The notes below the pieces were generated by a model, which searched no databases, was not told the DNA's origin, and saw only the letters and a list, made by a program, of their open reading frames with translations. A stretch of DNA of 64,000 bases from Uloborus plumipes (taxonomy: Eukaryota > Arthropoda > Arachnida > Araneae > Uloboridae). Numbering within the stretch: the stretch's first letter is position 1; each line of letters starts with the position of its first letter. The stretch covers positions 249,001-313,000 of the forward strand of contig JAXGGA010000036.1 of assembly GCA_038373865.1 (NCBI GenBank), read 5' to 3'. Below are positions 11,491 through 22,457 of this stretch, piece by piece. A program made the position numbers and the translations under genes.

Positions 11491-13601
11491 CAGAGGTGGC
11501 GCTAGGAAATGTCCGACAGGGGGGCAAGCTTGCCCGACAGGGGGGCACAGGTATAATTCAAAAATTTAGATACCCCCCCCCTGTCCCCAGTTTTTCAATT
11601 TTTTTTATGATGCATTCGATTGAAAGGTAATCGTTCTTACCATGAAACTAAACCTATATAATACAAGTACAAAGATTAAAAATTTTTAAAACCCCCGACC
11701 CAAATTAAAATGAACTACACTGCTCAAAAGAATTTTAAATTTAAATATATTTAATTTTTTTAGAGAGGACAATGTAAACACGGAAAAGGAAAGATACTCC
11801 TTACTAGTAAATTTGTCAATCGCAACAGCAGAATAAAGAGTATTCTTTTAAAACCTCATACTAAAATCAATTTAGCCCTGGATTAGGAGCGGTTTCTTAC
11901 TGCTTTATACAATTACTAGTATTTTAATTGTTAACAAATAGAAAATGGCGACAAAAAAACATTTTAAATCATTGAGTTTTCTTTTCCCGTCGACCGACAA
12001 TCGTAAATCGTAATATACTATATCTAATATCATAAATTTATTGCTCAGCCGCATTTGCTAAAAAACGTTAGTTAATATTCGAATGCTATAACATGGAAGT
12101 TCCAAAACACATTCTATCAGACGCATTTTTTGTTCTTTCTTTTGATACCGTTGTTTTAGCTTTTCAAGTATTTTTTCTCTTCAAAAATAGGAAAAAACGT
12201 TTTAAAGGTTTTTAATTACTATCTTCGTTAAGTAATGTCATTCAAAGACGCGACCTAGCTAAGAACAATCTCAATCAACTCTCCTTTCAAACATTTTTTT
12301 TTTTGAAATCGGTTCATCCGATTAGGCTCTAGAGTGCCACAGACAGGTACACAGATCGACAAACACACAGACACGTGAACTTTATAACCCCATTCCTTGT
12401 TGCGTCGGGGGTTGAAAATGAGGATCCTTAAAAATGAGGATTGAGAATTTCAGAGGATACACGAAACGAAAAAAGGAAATGTAAAACAAATGAAGTGTAA
12501 TTGAAATTAATAAATAAAAATAATTAGCTTATAAACTATTCTGCTTGAGAGAGAAAAATAAGAGCGAAACAAAAGTATCAACACTTTTTTGTTCCCTCGC
12601 CTCCAAACACACAAAGTGTGTAAATTTAATTATTAACTCGTTGCTATCTAAATGTGCACATTTTTAAATGAAAGAAAGAAAAAAGAAAACATCAAATTCA
12701 AATTGCTCCTGCTCCTATTGTTAAAAAAAAGCATTCCAAAAGTTTATAACACACTTACCCAGTTACTTTTGAGTTCTGGAGATGATTTACATCTGTTCTA
12801 TTCTGTTAAATTTTAATTCGTTCAAATATTGTTCCAATTTTTTTCTTCTTGCTAAGAAAGAAGTAACTTCGTGAATGAAAAGTTTTCGGGTTAGAACTGG
12901 GGTGGGCTGCGTGCTTCGCTTCTTTAGCTCGCTATGCAATGCGCGGGAGCCCGCGGCATTCACCGTCAAAGTAAGAAAAAGGGGTCTAATCCCCGCGCTC
13001 CTCGACAGTTGATGGGTGACAAAAGCCCTCAGAGAAACACGTGTCTAGCGGCTGGTCTTAAATGATGTTAGGGCAATTAAGCAGCTATTTTGTCGTTGAT
13101 GATCATCAGATTCTCAGAAAGTGACAATGAATGTCCGTTTGCCATGCTGCTGGCGATTTGCGGGTGGGAACCCTGGTGGGAACCGCTGGTGAGAGAAAAA
13201 AAAAGGAAGATTTGCCCTTTTCAACCTGAACAAAAATAATTTTCTCCAGCAGGACTTAACGTTCGTCCCAGAGATACGACGGCAGCTTGCCGATTCCTAC
13301 TGTTGCTACTCATTTCCCGAAGGTTCTCGTGTTCGAAATTGGTCTGAAATCGTGTAATTTGTCGAATATTGAGAATGTTTTAGAAAAAAAAATAATTTTT
13401 TTCGTTGATTGATTTTGCTCGAAGAAAATTACCAATCCGTCGGAATCAGAAACATTTTCGGGGCTCAAATTTCTGTCGGAAAATTTGATCGTCGGAAATT
13501 TTTTCCCGACGAAGCACGAAAATTTCCCCGATGGGGGGGGGCAAGACGTTCCCGACAGGGGGGCAATTGCCCCCCTTGCCCCATAGCTAGCGCCGCCACT
13601 G
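11491..13601. mobile_element. hAT element (2.1 kb) nested in MITE copy D
   Basis: The ends are CAGAGGTGGCGCTAG and, read inward from the right, CAGTGGCGGCGCTAG. An exact 8-bp target duplication, GTAATAAA, lies at 11483-11490 and 13602-13609. Ends of the form CAGNGGNGGCGCTAG plus an 8-bp duplication are diagnostic of hAT. GC-rich CCGACAGGGGGGCA words lie under both ends (11512-11545, 13528-13580). The 3' subterminal part is rich in TCGGAAA/TTTCCGA words. No transposase frame survives; the 60-codon frame at 12787-12969 and the 101-codon frame at 13310-13615 on the minus strand have no recognisable domain. An internal block, 11727-12420, is shared with 28491-29392. Confidence 0.93.
11727..12420 (-). 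repeat. Internal block shared with 28491-29392 (inverted)
   Basis: Reading the minus strand from 12420, the block starts with TTTCAACCCCCGACGCAAC, passes GTTATAAAG, TGGCAC and CCTAATCGGATGAACC, then AGCTAGGTCGCGTC, and ends near AAATATATTTAA. The same order and similar wording occur on the plus strand at 28491-29392. Here it lies inside the hAT element, so it was either captured by it or inserted into it. Confidence 0.8.
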
Positions 13602-14725
13602 GTAATAAACTGCAAAATTGCTAACTTTATAGTACTAAACTGTAAAAGTGGTAACTTTACAGTAATAAGCTGTAAAATTGCTAATTTTACAGTTTATCAC
13701 CGTTTATCATTTTACAGTTTTAAACTGGAACCTCTGCTGCCAGGATTATACTGTTGTTTTAACAGTATAATACAGCTAATTTTCGTGACAATAAACAGTA
13801 AAATTTTTAATTATACAGTAAGAAATTGTAAAATTGCTAGTTTTACAGTTTATTACTGTGCATTTTACAGTTTTAAATTGAAACCTCGGCAGCCAGTATA
13901 GTACTGTAAAAACAGCAGTTCATTTTTTACAGTGTGGCTGCAAATTTTACACTCATCACAGGTTTTATAAAAATTAAGTCAAAAATAATTTCATGTGAAA
14001 ATTTATTCAATTCATGTTTTCAATTATGTTTTTTCAGCAGTTTTGATAAAGCAAAGTGATTTGGTCGAGTTAGGAATAAAAGTCCCCAATAAGGATTAAC
14101 TCTGAAAAGAAGCCAAAAATACCAAATTTTTTTCAAGCGCAATTTTTTCGTCTAAAAAGCGCATTAAAATCCCATATTAACTTCAACAAAAGGAGAACGA
14201 TCAATGGTCACATTCGGGGCACTGATATGTCGTTATTTTTTGTTTTTTTGGTCCCCCTAGAGAGCAGTTCATGTATATAAATGCAGCATATGCAGTGCAG
14301 GATAATATCATTTATTCGAACCTTCGGCGTTCTAATAAGTACACCAAAGTCCTAATAAGGCTTAGCATGGCTTTATTGGGCAATAATTACTTTTTCTACT
14401 GTTATTAAATCACAGAAAAATGACGGTACACGACATTTTTACTTTTAAATCCGTCAACTATATAAGTAAGGTTATCTGAAACCATTAACAACTTTTTTTA
14501 GTCAAGTACACTGCAGTTCACAAAAAAAAAAAAAAAAACTGTTAAATGCTGTCTGGTACTTTTGTAACAAATTTTTCCTGTTTATTACAAATTGCTTGAT
14601 GACAGTGCTTTATCGTCAGTTAGGCTCTCTGATGAGGATAAAAATACGAGCTTGAGAATTGTTTCTATCCCACGTAGATAAATTGAGGGCTCGCCTCTTC
14701 GGTTTATATGGTCTTATTTGGCACA

Positions 14726-15298
14726 CCCTTCTTAAAATAAGTCCAAAGGTAACCATTTAACTTTAACATTCAGCGCATACTTAAAGCTTAATGTAAACTT
14801 GTGTTTCGAAAGGATTAATTTACTAAACTCAAAAGCATCGTTTTTCTCTTGGGAATTTCTAAAAGGAAATCTAAAGTGAAATCGATCCATGACTAAGGAG
14901 GATTGTCCTCCCAAGCTAACACAAAGCAATGCACGTGTAACCAATCAAATATCCTTCATTTGAGATGTTTTGAAGGAAGTGGCAATTGCTTTTTGCGAAG
15001 CAGCTTTTGTGAGCTCATCTATATTCAGTGGATAAACTTTCCAGAATCAATAGAACTCATCAATAAATTATGTTACTGATTCTGCTGAGTGCTTTTAATT
15101 GGTTAATTGCAACTACTTGACGAAAAGATTGTTGATGTATTTTGTTCCCTTCAAATCGACTTACCGTCAGTGTATTTCAGACCTTCGTATAAAATTAATC
15201 CTTTAAATGTGAAAAGCATTGATAAGCGCTGATAACAATAGCACTCTTAAGATAAAATCTATCTATGTATATATCTATGCATCTATGTATGTATGTAG
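14726..15298. other. Unassigned sequence
   Basis: A 70-codon minus frame at 14732-14944 has no recognisable domain. I see nothing else that can be supported. Confidence 0.45.

Positions 15299-15361
<63 letters not shown>
15299..15361. repeat. (CT)n(TA)n microsatellite, left arm
   Basis: About 12 CT units followed by about 19 TA units end exactly at the TA target of the foldback element at 15362. Confidence 0.97.
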
Positions 15362-15364
<3 letters not shown>

Positions 15365-16143
15365 GGTGGTTATAAATTAACAGGAGGTGTTTGGAGCCCT
15401 ATAGCTCGCGAACTACTGGGCGAAATATTTCTGAATTTCGTGAGCGTGTATTAAACGTATGAGACCATGGGATTTTGATTTCATGAATAAAAAAAATTAG
15501 TTTGAAAAATCACCACCAGGGGGAAATTTGGCGCTGTAAAAGTGTATTATTCGGATTATCGAAGAATTATAATTGCTACTGACAAAATATGTATCCATTT
15601 TATTTGCAAAAATGATTTTTTTTGTCACAAATGTGGTTCGATATGATCGCCATTGTAAAGTTGTAAGAACTGCATACGATGCACAACATTTTCTACGGCA
15701 GCTCGTAACATATCAGAATGGATTTCTTGATGAGAATGCTCCCAGTCCGTCATTTTACAGATGATCGCTAAACGCAACGCGTTTATGCAAATTATTGCAT
15801 TCTATTTGGTTAAATGGACCGCTATTTTGTTCGTGGTGATTTTTTTTTTAATAGAAAATTCTACGGCGATCATATTAACCCTCATTTGCAAAGCACAATC
15901 ATTTTTGCTTGGCGAAATTGATTTATACAGCATCTTTTTAAGTTTAATTCGCGATATTCAGTGTAATACACTTTTACAGCGCCAAATTTCCCCGGGTGGT
16001 GATTTTTCAAACTAATTTTTTTTATTCCAGAAATCAAAATCCCATGGTCTAATGTGCCCGCTCACGAAATTTGGCAATGTTTCGCCCAGTAGTTCGCGAG
16101 CTAGAGGGCTTCAAACACCTCCTGTTAATTTATAACCACCCTG
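15362..16143. mobile_element. TA-flanked foldback element, CAGGGTGGTTATAAATT ends
   Basis: This is a 782-bp element with inverted arms of about 195 bp (15362-15560 and 15950-16143). The ends are CAGGGTGGTTATAAATTAAC and its inverse, flanked by TA on each side. CAGGGTG ends with a TA duplication fit Tc1/mariner-related non-autonomous elements. The central 390 bp has two short frames (15573-15764, 15761-16015) without family resemblance. The element sits between two TA-rich microsatellites, its natural target. Confidence 0.88.
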
Positions 16144-16150
16144 TATATAT

Positions 16151-16247
<97 letters not shown>

Positions 16248-16257
16248 AATATATATA
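16144..16257. repeat. (TA)n(GA)n microsatellite, right arm
   Basis: TA units with several CTATAT variants are followed by about 13 GA units (16219-16245). With the left arm it gives the order CT, TA, element, TA, GA, which is itself an inverted repeat around the element. Confidence 0.96.
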
Positions 16258-16861
16258 TAGTTATAAATGTGTAAATTGGAATAATCAAAATTTAACGGAA
16301 TAAGAAATTGAAAATTTGAAAAACGTTTGAAAAAAACTGGAAAACATTTGTAAAATTAAACGTGGGTTATGTGCTGCTTAATCATCAGTGAGCAGGAGCA
16401 GCAATGCTTAGTGGTTTTGAAGCTGCACTTACTAAACTAATTAAGAATTGATAAGGAGTAATAACAACTCATGTTAAAGCATTTATTTGCAAGAAAGAAA
16501 AAAGTAGGATTAGCTTTTTTCGTCCAATGTTATTGCTCCAAGAGAGTTCACGTATTTTTTCCACTTATAAAAGCGTCGTGAACCATTATTTTGGGTGCGA
16601 AATAATTTTAAAGTGAATTAATAAAAATGTTATTTAAGTGTATAAATAGTGGGTAATCTTGGCTATAATATAGAATTTGTTATAACCTCCCCCCCCCCGT
16701 TTAATATTGGCAATTTATTCTCTCATCTATACGTAGAATGTAAATTTATATCTATTAGCATCTTCTTCATGTCGAAATAACTATATGGTTCATCCTCATC
16801 TTATTCAATTCTTTATTTTAGCATGGTTATACGCTTATCAACATAACGATAAAACTTACTG
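16258..16861. other. AT-rich unassigned sequence
   Basis: A C-run lies at 16689-16699. No gene or repeat is supported. Confidence 0.5.
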
Positions 16862-16863
16862 CA

Positions 16864-17239
16864 CACTGTTAAAAATTCAGGAAGCTTTTATGGTAAATGT
16901 TACTGTAAAATGTAGCGTTTACAGTACAGAAAATGTTTACAGTAAATTTTACCGATAAAAAATTGCAATTGCAGCACCAATTGATCACCACGTGACTTAT
17001 GATGCAGATGACACCCTATTTTCGCTCTCCTGATGTGTCTCATGTGCTACTGTGGATAGTAAAGCAGTGTGTAAAATTGGGTCCTGGGTTCGATCCTTGT
17101 CGTTCGTATCTCGCGCTTTTTAATTCTCGTTTTCTCTTCTGTAAAATTTTACAGTAAAAAAATATTTTACGTAAAAGTTACTTGCAATATGGATGACAGT
17201 AACTTTTACCGTAAAATATCAGGAAAATTTTTAACAGTG
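16864..17239. mobile_element. MITE with CACTGTTAAAAATT ends enclosing a tRNA-like segment
   Basis: This is a 376-bp element. The left end is CACTGTTAAAAATTCAGGAA; the right end read inward is CACTGTTAAAAATTTTCCTG. Subterminal words GTAAAAGTTACTGT and TTTACAGTAAA occur on both sides, resembling but not identical to the CACTG/ACTGTAAAA family. The right flank is TA and the left is CA, so a TA duplication is plausible but eroded. The centre differs in composition and includes the tRNA-like segment at 17035-17105. Confidence 0.75.
17035..17105 (+). pseudogene. tRNA-like segment (degenerate tRNA or SINE head)
   Basis: TGCTACTGTGG at 17045-17055 resembles a polymerase III A box (TRGCNNAGTGG), and GGTTCGATCCT at 17087-17097 matches the B box GGTTCGANNCC at 10 of 11 positions. 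Their spacing fits a tRNA, and GGATAGTAAAGCA after the A box resembles a D-arm region. The acceptor stem does not fold cleanly, so I do not call a functional tRNA or an anticodon. It may be a tRNA pseudogene or a SINE head caught inside the MITE. Confidence 0.45.
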
Positions 17240-17527
17240 TATTATCACTTTTATCAAGTAGTGTCTGTGTTTTTTCATAACTTTTACAATGAATCGATTT
17301 TGTTTCATCTATTCATTGATTTTTTTAATGCAACCTATAGTATTCTGAATAGAAATAAAATAGAGTAGATAGATATAAAGTAGTTTTTTATAAATAATAT
17401 TTTTATAAATAAAAATGCAAAATGAGATAGATGTGCATGTATATGAATGTTAAAAAATTAGATTCAATTCAGAAAAGTGTCCAAAAATAAAACTATAGTA
17501 ATAAATATTTGCTGCTTTTTTAGAGCA

Positions 17528-17701
17528 CACTCGAGCCCGCTTAATGGAGAAGAGCCAATTTGCCATGCAAAAATTATTCAAATAAGCGGGATATTCTATT
17601 ATCCGGGATCAAATAACACTCCAGTTTGGTACTTTAAAACGTTATTACATTAAGAGGGATATTCTTTTAACCGATATTCCAATAAGCGGGATCGACTTTA
17701 T
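17528..17701. mobile_element. Tigger/pogo-like MITE relic with CCCGCTTA ends
   Basis: CTCGAGCCCGCTTAATGG on the left is matched in inverse by CCAATAAGCGGGATCGACT on the right. The interior repeats AATAAGCGGGATATTC-like words. A shorter relative is at 57405-57530. The outermost bases are damaged and no target duplication could be read. Confidence 0.6.
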
Positions 17702-17960
17702 TTAAAGAGTTGTGGTAGTGAGGCATCGAATTTCATTGCATCGAAGCAAATGCACAGATTCTCTATCTCCTATATACATAAATCCCAGTTTAACTGATCG
17801 GTAAATATATCCTTAGCTTTCTTGTTTAGTTGTCTTATTTAAGCTGAAAAGACAGCGCCAAGTTCCAGCTTTCTTCGTCCCACTTTTTCAAGCAGAGCTT
17901 ACTTAAATGTTGCGATCAATAAATCACTGAGTGGAAGAGCGTGTAATTTTGCTCCCTGAA
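17702..17960. other. Unassigned sequence before the tandem array
   Basis: I recognised nothing here. Confidence 0.5.
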
Positions 17961-19377
17961 TTGATAATTTGAAGGAGTGCTAATTTAAGAATTGCCTGCA
18001 TTTGAGTGGGAAGAAAGGAATTATTTCAGGAAGCTGCTTCAATTCATTTTCCAATTCATTTCCCGAGCAATGAGCGCAAACGATTTATAGGCAAATAAGT
18101 CCTGTAATGTCGCGGCGATCTTTTGGAAAATGACTGCTGCAGCGATTTCGTTCAATTAGAAATATCTTTTAAATTGATTCAATAAATGAAACGCAGTTCC
18201 AAAGTTTAATTACCTTTTAAAGACTTTGGTTTTATGTCTTGATTTTATTTCTGATTTTTGTAATTTCAACGTGCGTGCAGCAACAGGTGCTGTTATGAGA
18301 TGTTATGAGACTGCGAGCACTGAAATGAATTATTGAAACTCGCTGAGTAGGGGAATGTGAGGCAAGTAAAGTAGTTAAGAAAAATTGATAATTTGAAGGA
18401 GTGTTAATTTAAGAATTGCCTGCATTTGAGTGGGAAGAAAGGAATTATTTCATGAAGCTGCTTCAATTAATTTTCCAATTCATTTCCCGAGCAATGAGCG
18501 CAAACGATTTACAGGCAAATAAGTCCTGTAATGTCGCGGCGATCTTTTGGAAAATGACGGCTGCAGCGATTTCGTTCAATTAGAAATATCGTTCAAATTG
18601 ATTCAATAAATGAAATGCAGTTCCAAAGTTTAATTACTATTTTGAAATAACTTTTTAAGGACGTTGGTTTTATGTCTTGATTTTATTTCTGATTTTCGTA
18701 ACTTCAACGTACGTACAAGTGCTGTTTTGGGACTAGGAGCACTGAAATGAATTCTTGAAAACTCTCGGATTAGGCGAATGTGAATCAAGTAAAATAGTTA
18801 AGAAAAATTGATAATTTGAAGGAGTGCTAATTTAAGAATTGCCTGCATTTGAGTGGGAAGAAAGGAATTATTTCAGGAGCTGCTTCAATTCCTTTTTACA
18901 ATTCATTTCCGAAGCAATGAGTGCAAACGATTTACAGGCAAATAAGTTCTGTAATGTCGCGGCGATCTTTTGGAAAATGACTGCTGCAGCGATAGCGTTC
19001 AATTAGAAATATTGTTTAAATTGATTCAATAAATGAAATGCAGTTCCAAAGTTTAATTGCTATTTTGAAATGACTTTTTAAGGACTTTGGTTTTATGTCT
19101 TGATTTTTATTTCTGATTTTGGTAACTTCAACGTACGTGCAGCAACAGATGCTGCTTTAAGACTGCGAGCACTGAAATGAATTCTTGAAAACTCGCAGAG
19201 TAGAGGAATGTGAGGCGAACTATTTTCAAAGTGAACAGATAGGAAATTCATATTGAAAATTGCTGAAAATCAGAAATTTAAAATTCTTTACCAAACAATG
19301 AACGCAAACAGGGGCGGATGGGGCCGGCGGGCAGCCGGGCATTTTCCCGGTGGGCCGCCTGTGTTACGGCCGGTCGG

Positions 19378-19640
19378 CCGGTCTAAATTTTACAACTTGT
19401 GCCGTCTTTTTTTAATTTTATTTTTTTAGTCGGCCGGCTGACCGGTCTAAATTTCAAACCTTGTGGCGTTCTTTTTCTTTTTTTAGTTAGCCGGACGGCC
19501 GGTGTAAATTTTACAACTTGTGGCGTTTTTTTTTTTTTAGTCGGCCGGTTGGCCAGTCCAAATTTTAAAACTTGTGGCGTTATTTTTTGTTTAGTCGGCC
19601 GGACCGCCGGTCTAAATTTTAAGACTTGTGGTGTTTTTTT
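19378..19640. repeat. Five subterminal repeats, GGCCGGTCTAAATTTTACAA type
   Basis: Each unit has a GGCCGG.C.GGTCTAAATTT core followed by AACTTGTGGCGT and a T-run. The AACTTGTG landmark recurs at about 19394, 19459, 19514, 19571 and 19624. These repeats create the Lys/Pro/Thr-rich frame on the minus strand (19383-19694), which is not a gene. Their place near the left end of the hAT suggests former transposase-binding sites. Confidence 0.85.
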
Positions 19641-21667
19641 TTTTTTTCCTTTTTTGCAACAAGCGGCCTGTCTGACCTTGACCACGTACGCCATTTTTTA
19701 AAAAAATTTGTTTGTGCCGTTTCATTTCATAAAGTCGTAGCAAGCGGCAAAACGGAAACACTATGCGAAAAAGGAAAGAGAGGGCAGACTTGATCCTCGC
19801 TGTGAGGCCACCCACTTCGACCTACTTCCCTCTCCTCCCAACTCGTTCGCCTCCTAGCTCAAAATTGGCCTGAACTTAGAACAATTATTAAAAATCAATA
19901 TGAAATATATGAGTCGCAAGAGCAAGAAAACAGTGATGATGAAAAAGAATCATACCATGAAATTGATGAAAAGCAAAATATTGCTTTCCAATGTCATTAA
20001 AATGTCAAATTTTTTCATTTTTTCCCTGATGCAGCTTTTTGAGTTATTCAAAGTGAACAATTTGCTAGCAGTTTTTTAATTATGTATAATTAACAGTTTT
20101 ACTCTTAATGTTAAGGAAGTTCCCTCAAGGCTTGAATTAAAATGTTCGTCACTGTGAAAATTCCTGTCTTCACTTTAAAAAATTACTTACGTAACATTTT
20201 TTTTAAGTTGAAAAAAAGAAAGAGGTAATAATTTAGTTTGTATATATTTTTTGCATGTGTGCTTCATATTCATTAAAATAATAATTGTAAATAAATATTA
20301 TAAAATATGTTTCCGTCATATGTAGTCAGTTTCTGAAAAGTATGGATATTTTGCTGTTCATCATTGCTAAATTTTCACTGAGTTAGATTTGTTTTTAGTA
20401 CGCTACGCTCAATAGTTGTTAAATATTGTAAAGCTAGTTCAATATTAAGTTTTTTTCATTTTTACACACATGCTACTTAATTAATTACTTACAATACAGT
20501 TTGTCATGTTGTTAGTTTCTGAAAAGTTTGTAAATAACATTTCCAATCGGAATGAAAAGTTTGAGAATAGATATAAGTTTAGAAATCGATCAATGTTAAA
20601 TTTCAAAATTTCCCTCTTTTTCACGGAATGCTATTTTCTCTTTTTATTCTTTAGAAAGCAGTACGCGCTTGAAGGTGTATTAAATATTGCACCTTTTTTT
20701 CAATACTGAGCGTTTCTATGTTTTACAAATGTGTATACATTGTTGAACTGCTTATTTAATTCACATAAAACTATAACATTTGTACATCCTAAAATGCGTT
20801 GTCACTATATTTAATTGTTGTATATGAATAAACTCGAACTAGATATAAAAAAAGTCAGTCAATTGAGACACAGTTTAAACTTTCGGTCTTCACTTTCGTT
20901 TTACTAAGCAGCCTTTTTAGTTGAAGAATAAATAATCCGTTTCAAAGTTCATCTTCTGTACTTTATGAATTTCCTTTAACTACTTCGTTATAAAAACTAA
21001 ATCAGAAACTGTACGTTTTAAAATACGATCGTCATGTTATTGGTTTCTAAAACGTATGCTAATAACGGATTTACTTTCAGTAGGGGGTGGGGATACATTT
21101 CTGCATAAATGTAAATTTAAAGATCGATCAGTGTTAAATTTCTAACTCTCCCATTTTCACATAATTATATTTTCCCCCAGTTAAGGTCTCAAATATATAC
21201 GTAACACCATAGCTTTATTTCAATCCTGTGTATATATTCAGTTGAGTGTAAGAAATTTCAAAATCAATGTCTTCCTTCAAGCTTTTGAAATGTACGTTAA
21301 AAATGGATTTACTTTCTATGCATCAAAAGATTTTGTATAAATGATTATGAAGAGCCAGATCAGTGTTCAAGTTCCATTAGTTGATCTTTGTCACAATTTT
21401 TCTTACGAGAAGCAGTACGCGATCGAATGCGTAGTAATCGTGTACCATTATTTCAATGTTCAATTACTTATTTATATTTATGTATAATCGGAGTAGCTGT
21501 AAGTATTAAAAATTTGTAGTAGTAAATTTTTTGAATTTGTATACACATAGTGGTTTTATATTAAATAGAAAAAAATGTTTGGAAAAAAATGGTGTGTAAA
21601 TTTGCATGTTCATCATTGAAATTTTTAAATGTAAAAGAAAGCTTACTTTGAATTAAAATTTACGAAC

Positions 21668-21813
<146 letters not shown>

Positions 21814-22210
21814 CAGGGGCCGGTCTGTGATAAATGCCCGGGCCGGTGCGGGGTGCTCCATCCGCGGCTGAACGCAAACGATTTACAAGCAAATAATTCA
21901 AGTAATTTTGCAACGATCTTTCGGAAAATTACAGCTGCAGATATTTCATTCAATTAGAAAAATCGTTTAAATTGACTCAATAAATGAAATACAATTCCAA
22001 AGTTTAATTGCTATTTTGGAATGACTTTCTAAGTCTCTTTTAAAGTGAAACTCTGGCTATATGTCGTGATTTTGTTTCTGATTTTTGCAATTTCAACTTA
22101 CGTGCAGCAACAGGTGCTGTTATGAGACTACGAGCACTGAAATGAATTCTTGAAAACTCGCAGAGTAGGAGAATGTGAAGGAAGTAAAATAGTTAAGAAA
22201 TATTGATGAA

Positions 22211-22455
22211 TATAACATTACCGGAAAAGGCAGCACTGGGCCTTCCAGTTCTTTTTTGAAGTAAAATATACTAAACCATTCAAACTGGAGCAAAGTTAAT
22301 CGGCAGAGCTCTTTGAAAGTAACTCTAAATGATTGTAATTACTTTCCCCGTCATAGTGTTCAAAACCATTAGCTTACACTGCAAACTATAATATTAGAAT
22401 TATTGAGCAATACAGCTTATTTGTATCAATATTGTCTTTTTTGTACAATAAAAAG
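22211..22455. other. Unassigned sequence
   Basis: I see nothing to support between the array and the foldback element. Confidence 0.45.
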
Positions 22456-22457
22456 TA

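Larger units (their letters stand above)
11432..13934 (+). mobile_element. CACTG/ACTGTAAAA MITE, copy D (split by a hAT element)
   Basis: The left part, 11432-11490, begins CACTGTAAGAAATGA. The right part, 13602-13934, ends TTCATTTTTTACAGTG. Removing the 2.1-kb hAT insertion and one copy of its 8-bp duplication restores a standard MITE of about 385 bp. The flanking dinucleotide is TG on both sides, as also at copy G, where most other copies have TA. Confidence 0.9.
11369..14725. mobile_element. Possible outermost element of a nested stack
   Basis: GTGCGCCAAATAAGACCAC near 11369 is matched in inverse by GGTCTTATTTGGCACAC near 14710, 17 of 19 positions agreeing. TTAA occurs just outside the left copy and a few bases outside the right copy. 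Everything between, apart from the nested insertions at 11432-13934, is AT-rich and non-coding. It may be a decayed DNA transposon of about 0.85 kb before the insertions. The target duplication is not certain. Confidence 0.4.

Noticed and set aside
14620..14660. CTGATGAGGATAAAAATACGAG, resembling a second hammerhead core
   Set aside because: There is no GAAA after stem II, no proper stem II and no cleavage site in register.
19383..19701. Roughly 100-codon frames on both strands with Lys/Pro repeats
   Set aside because: They are translations of the five subterminal GGCCGGTCTAAATTT repeats of a hAT element.
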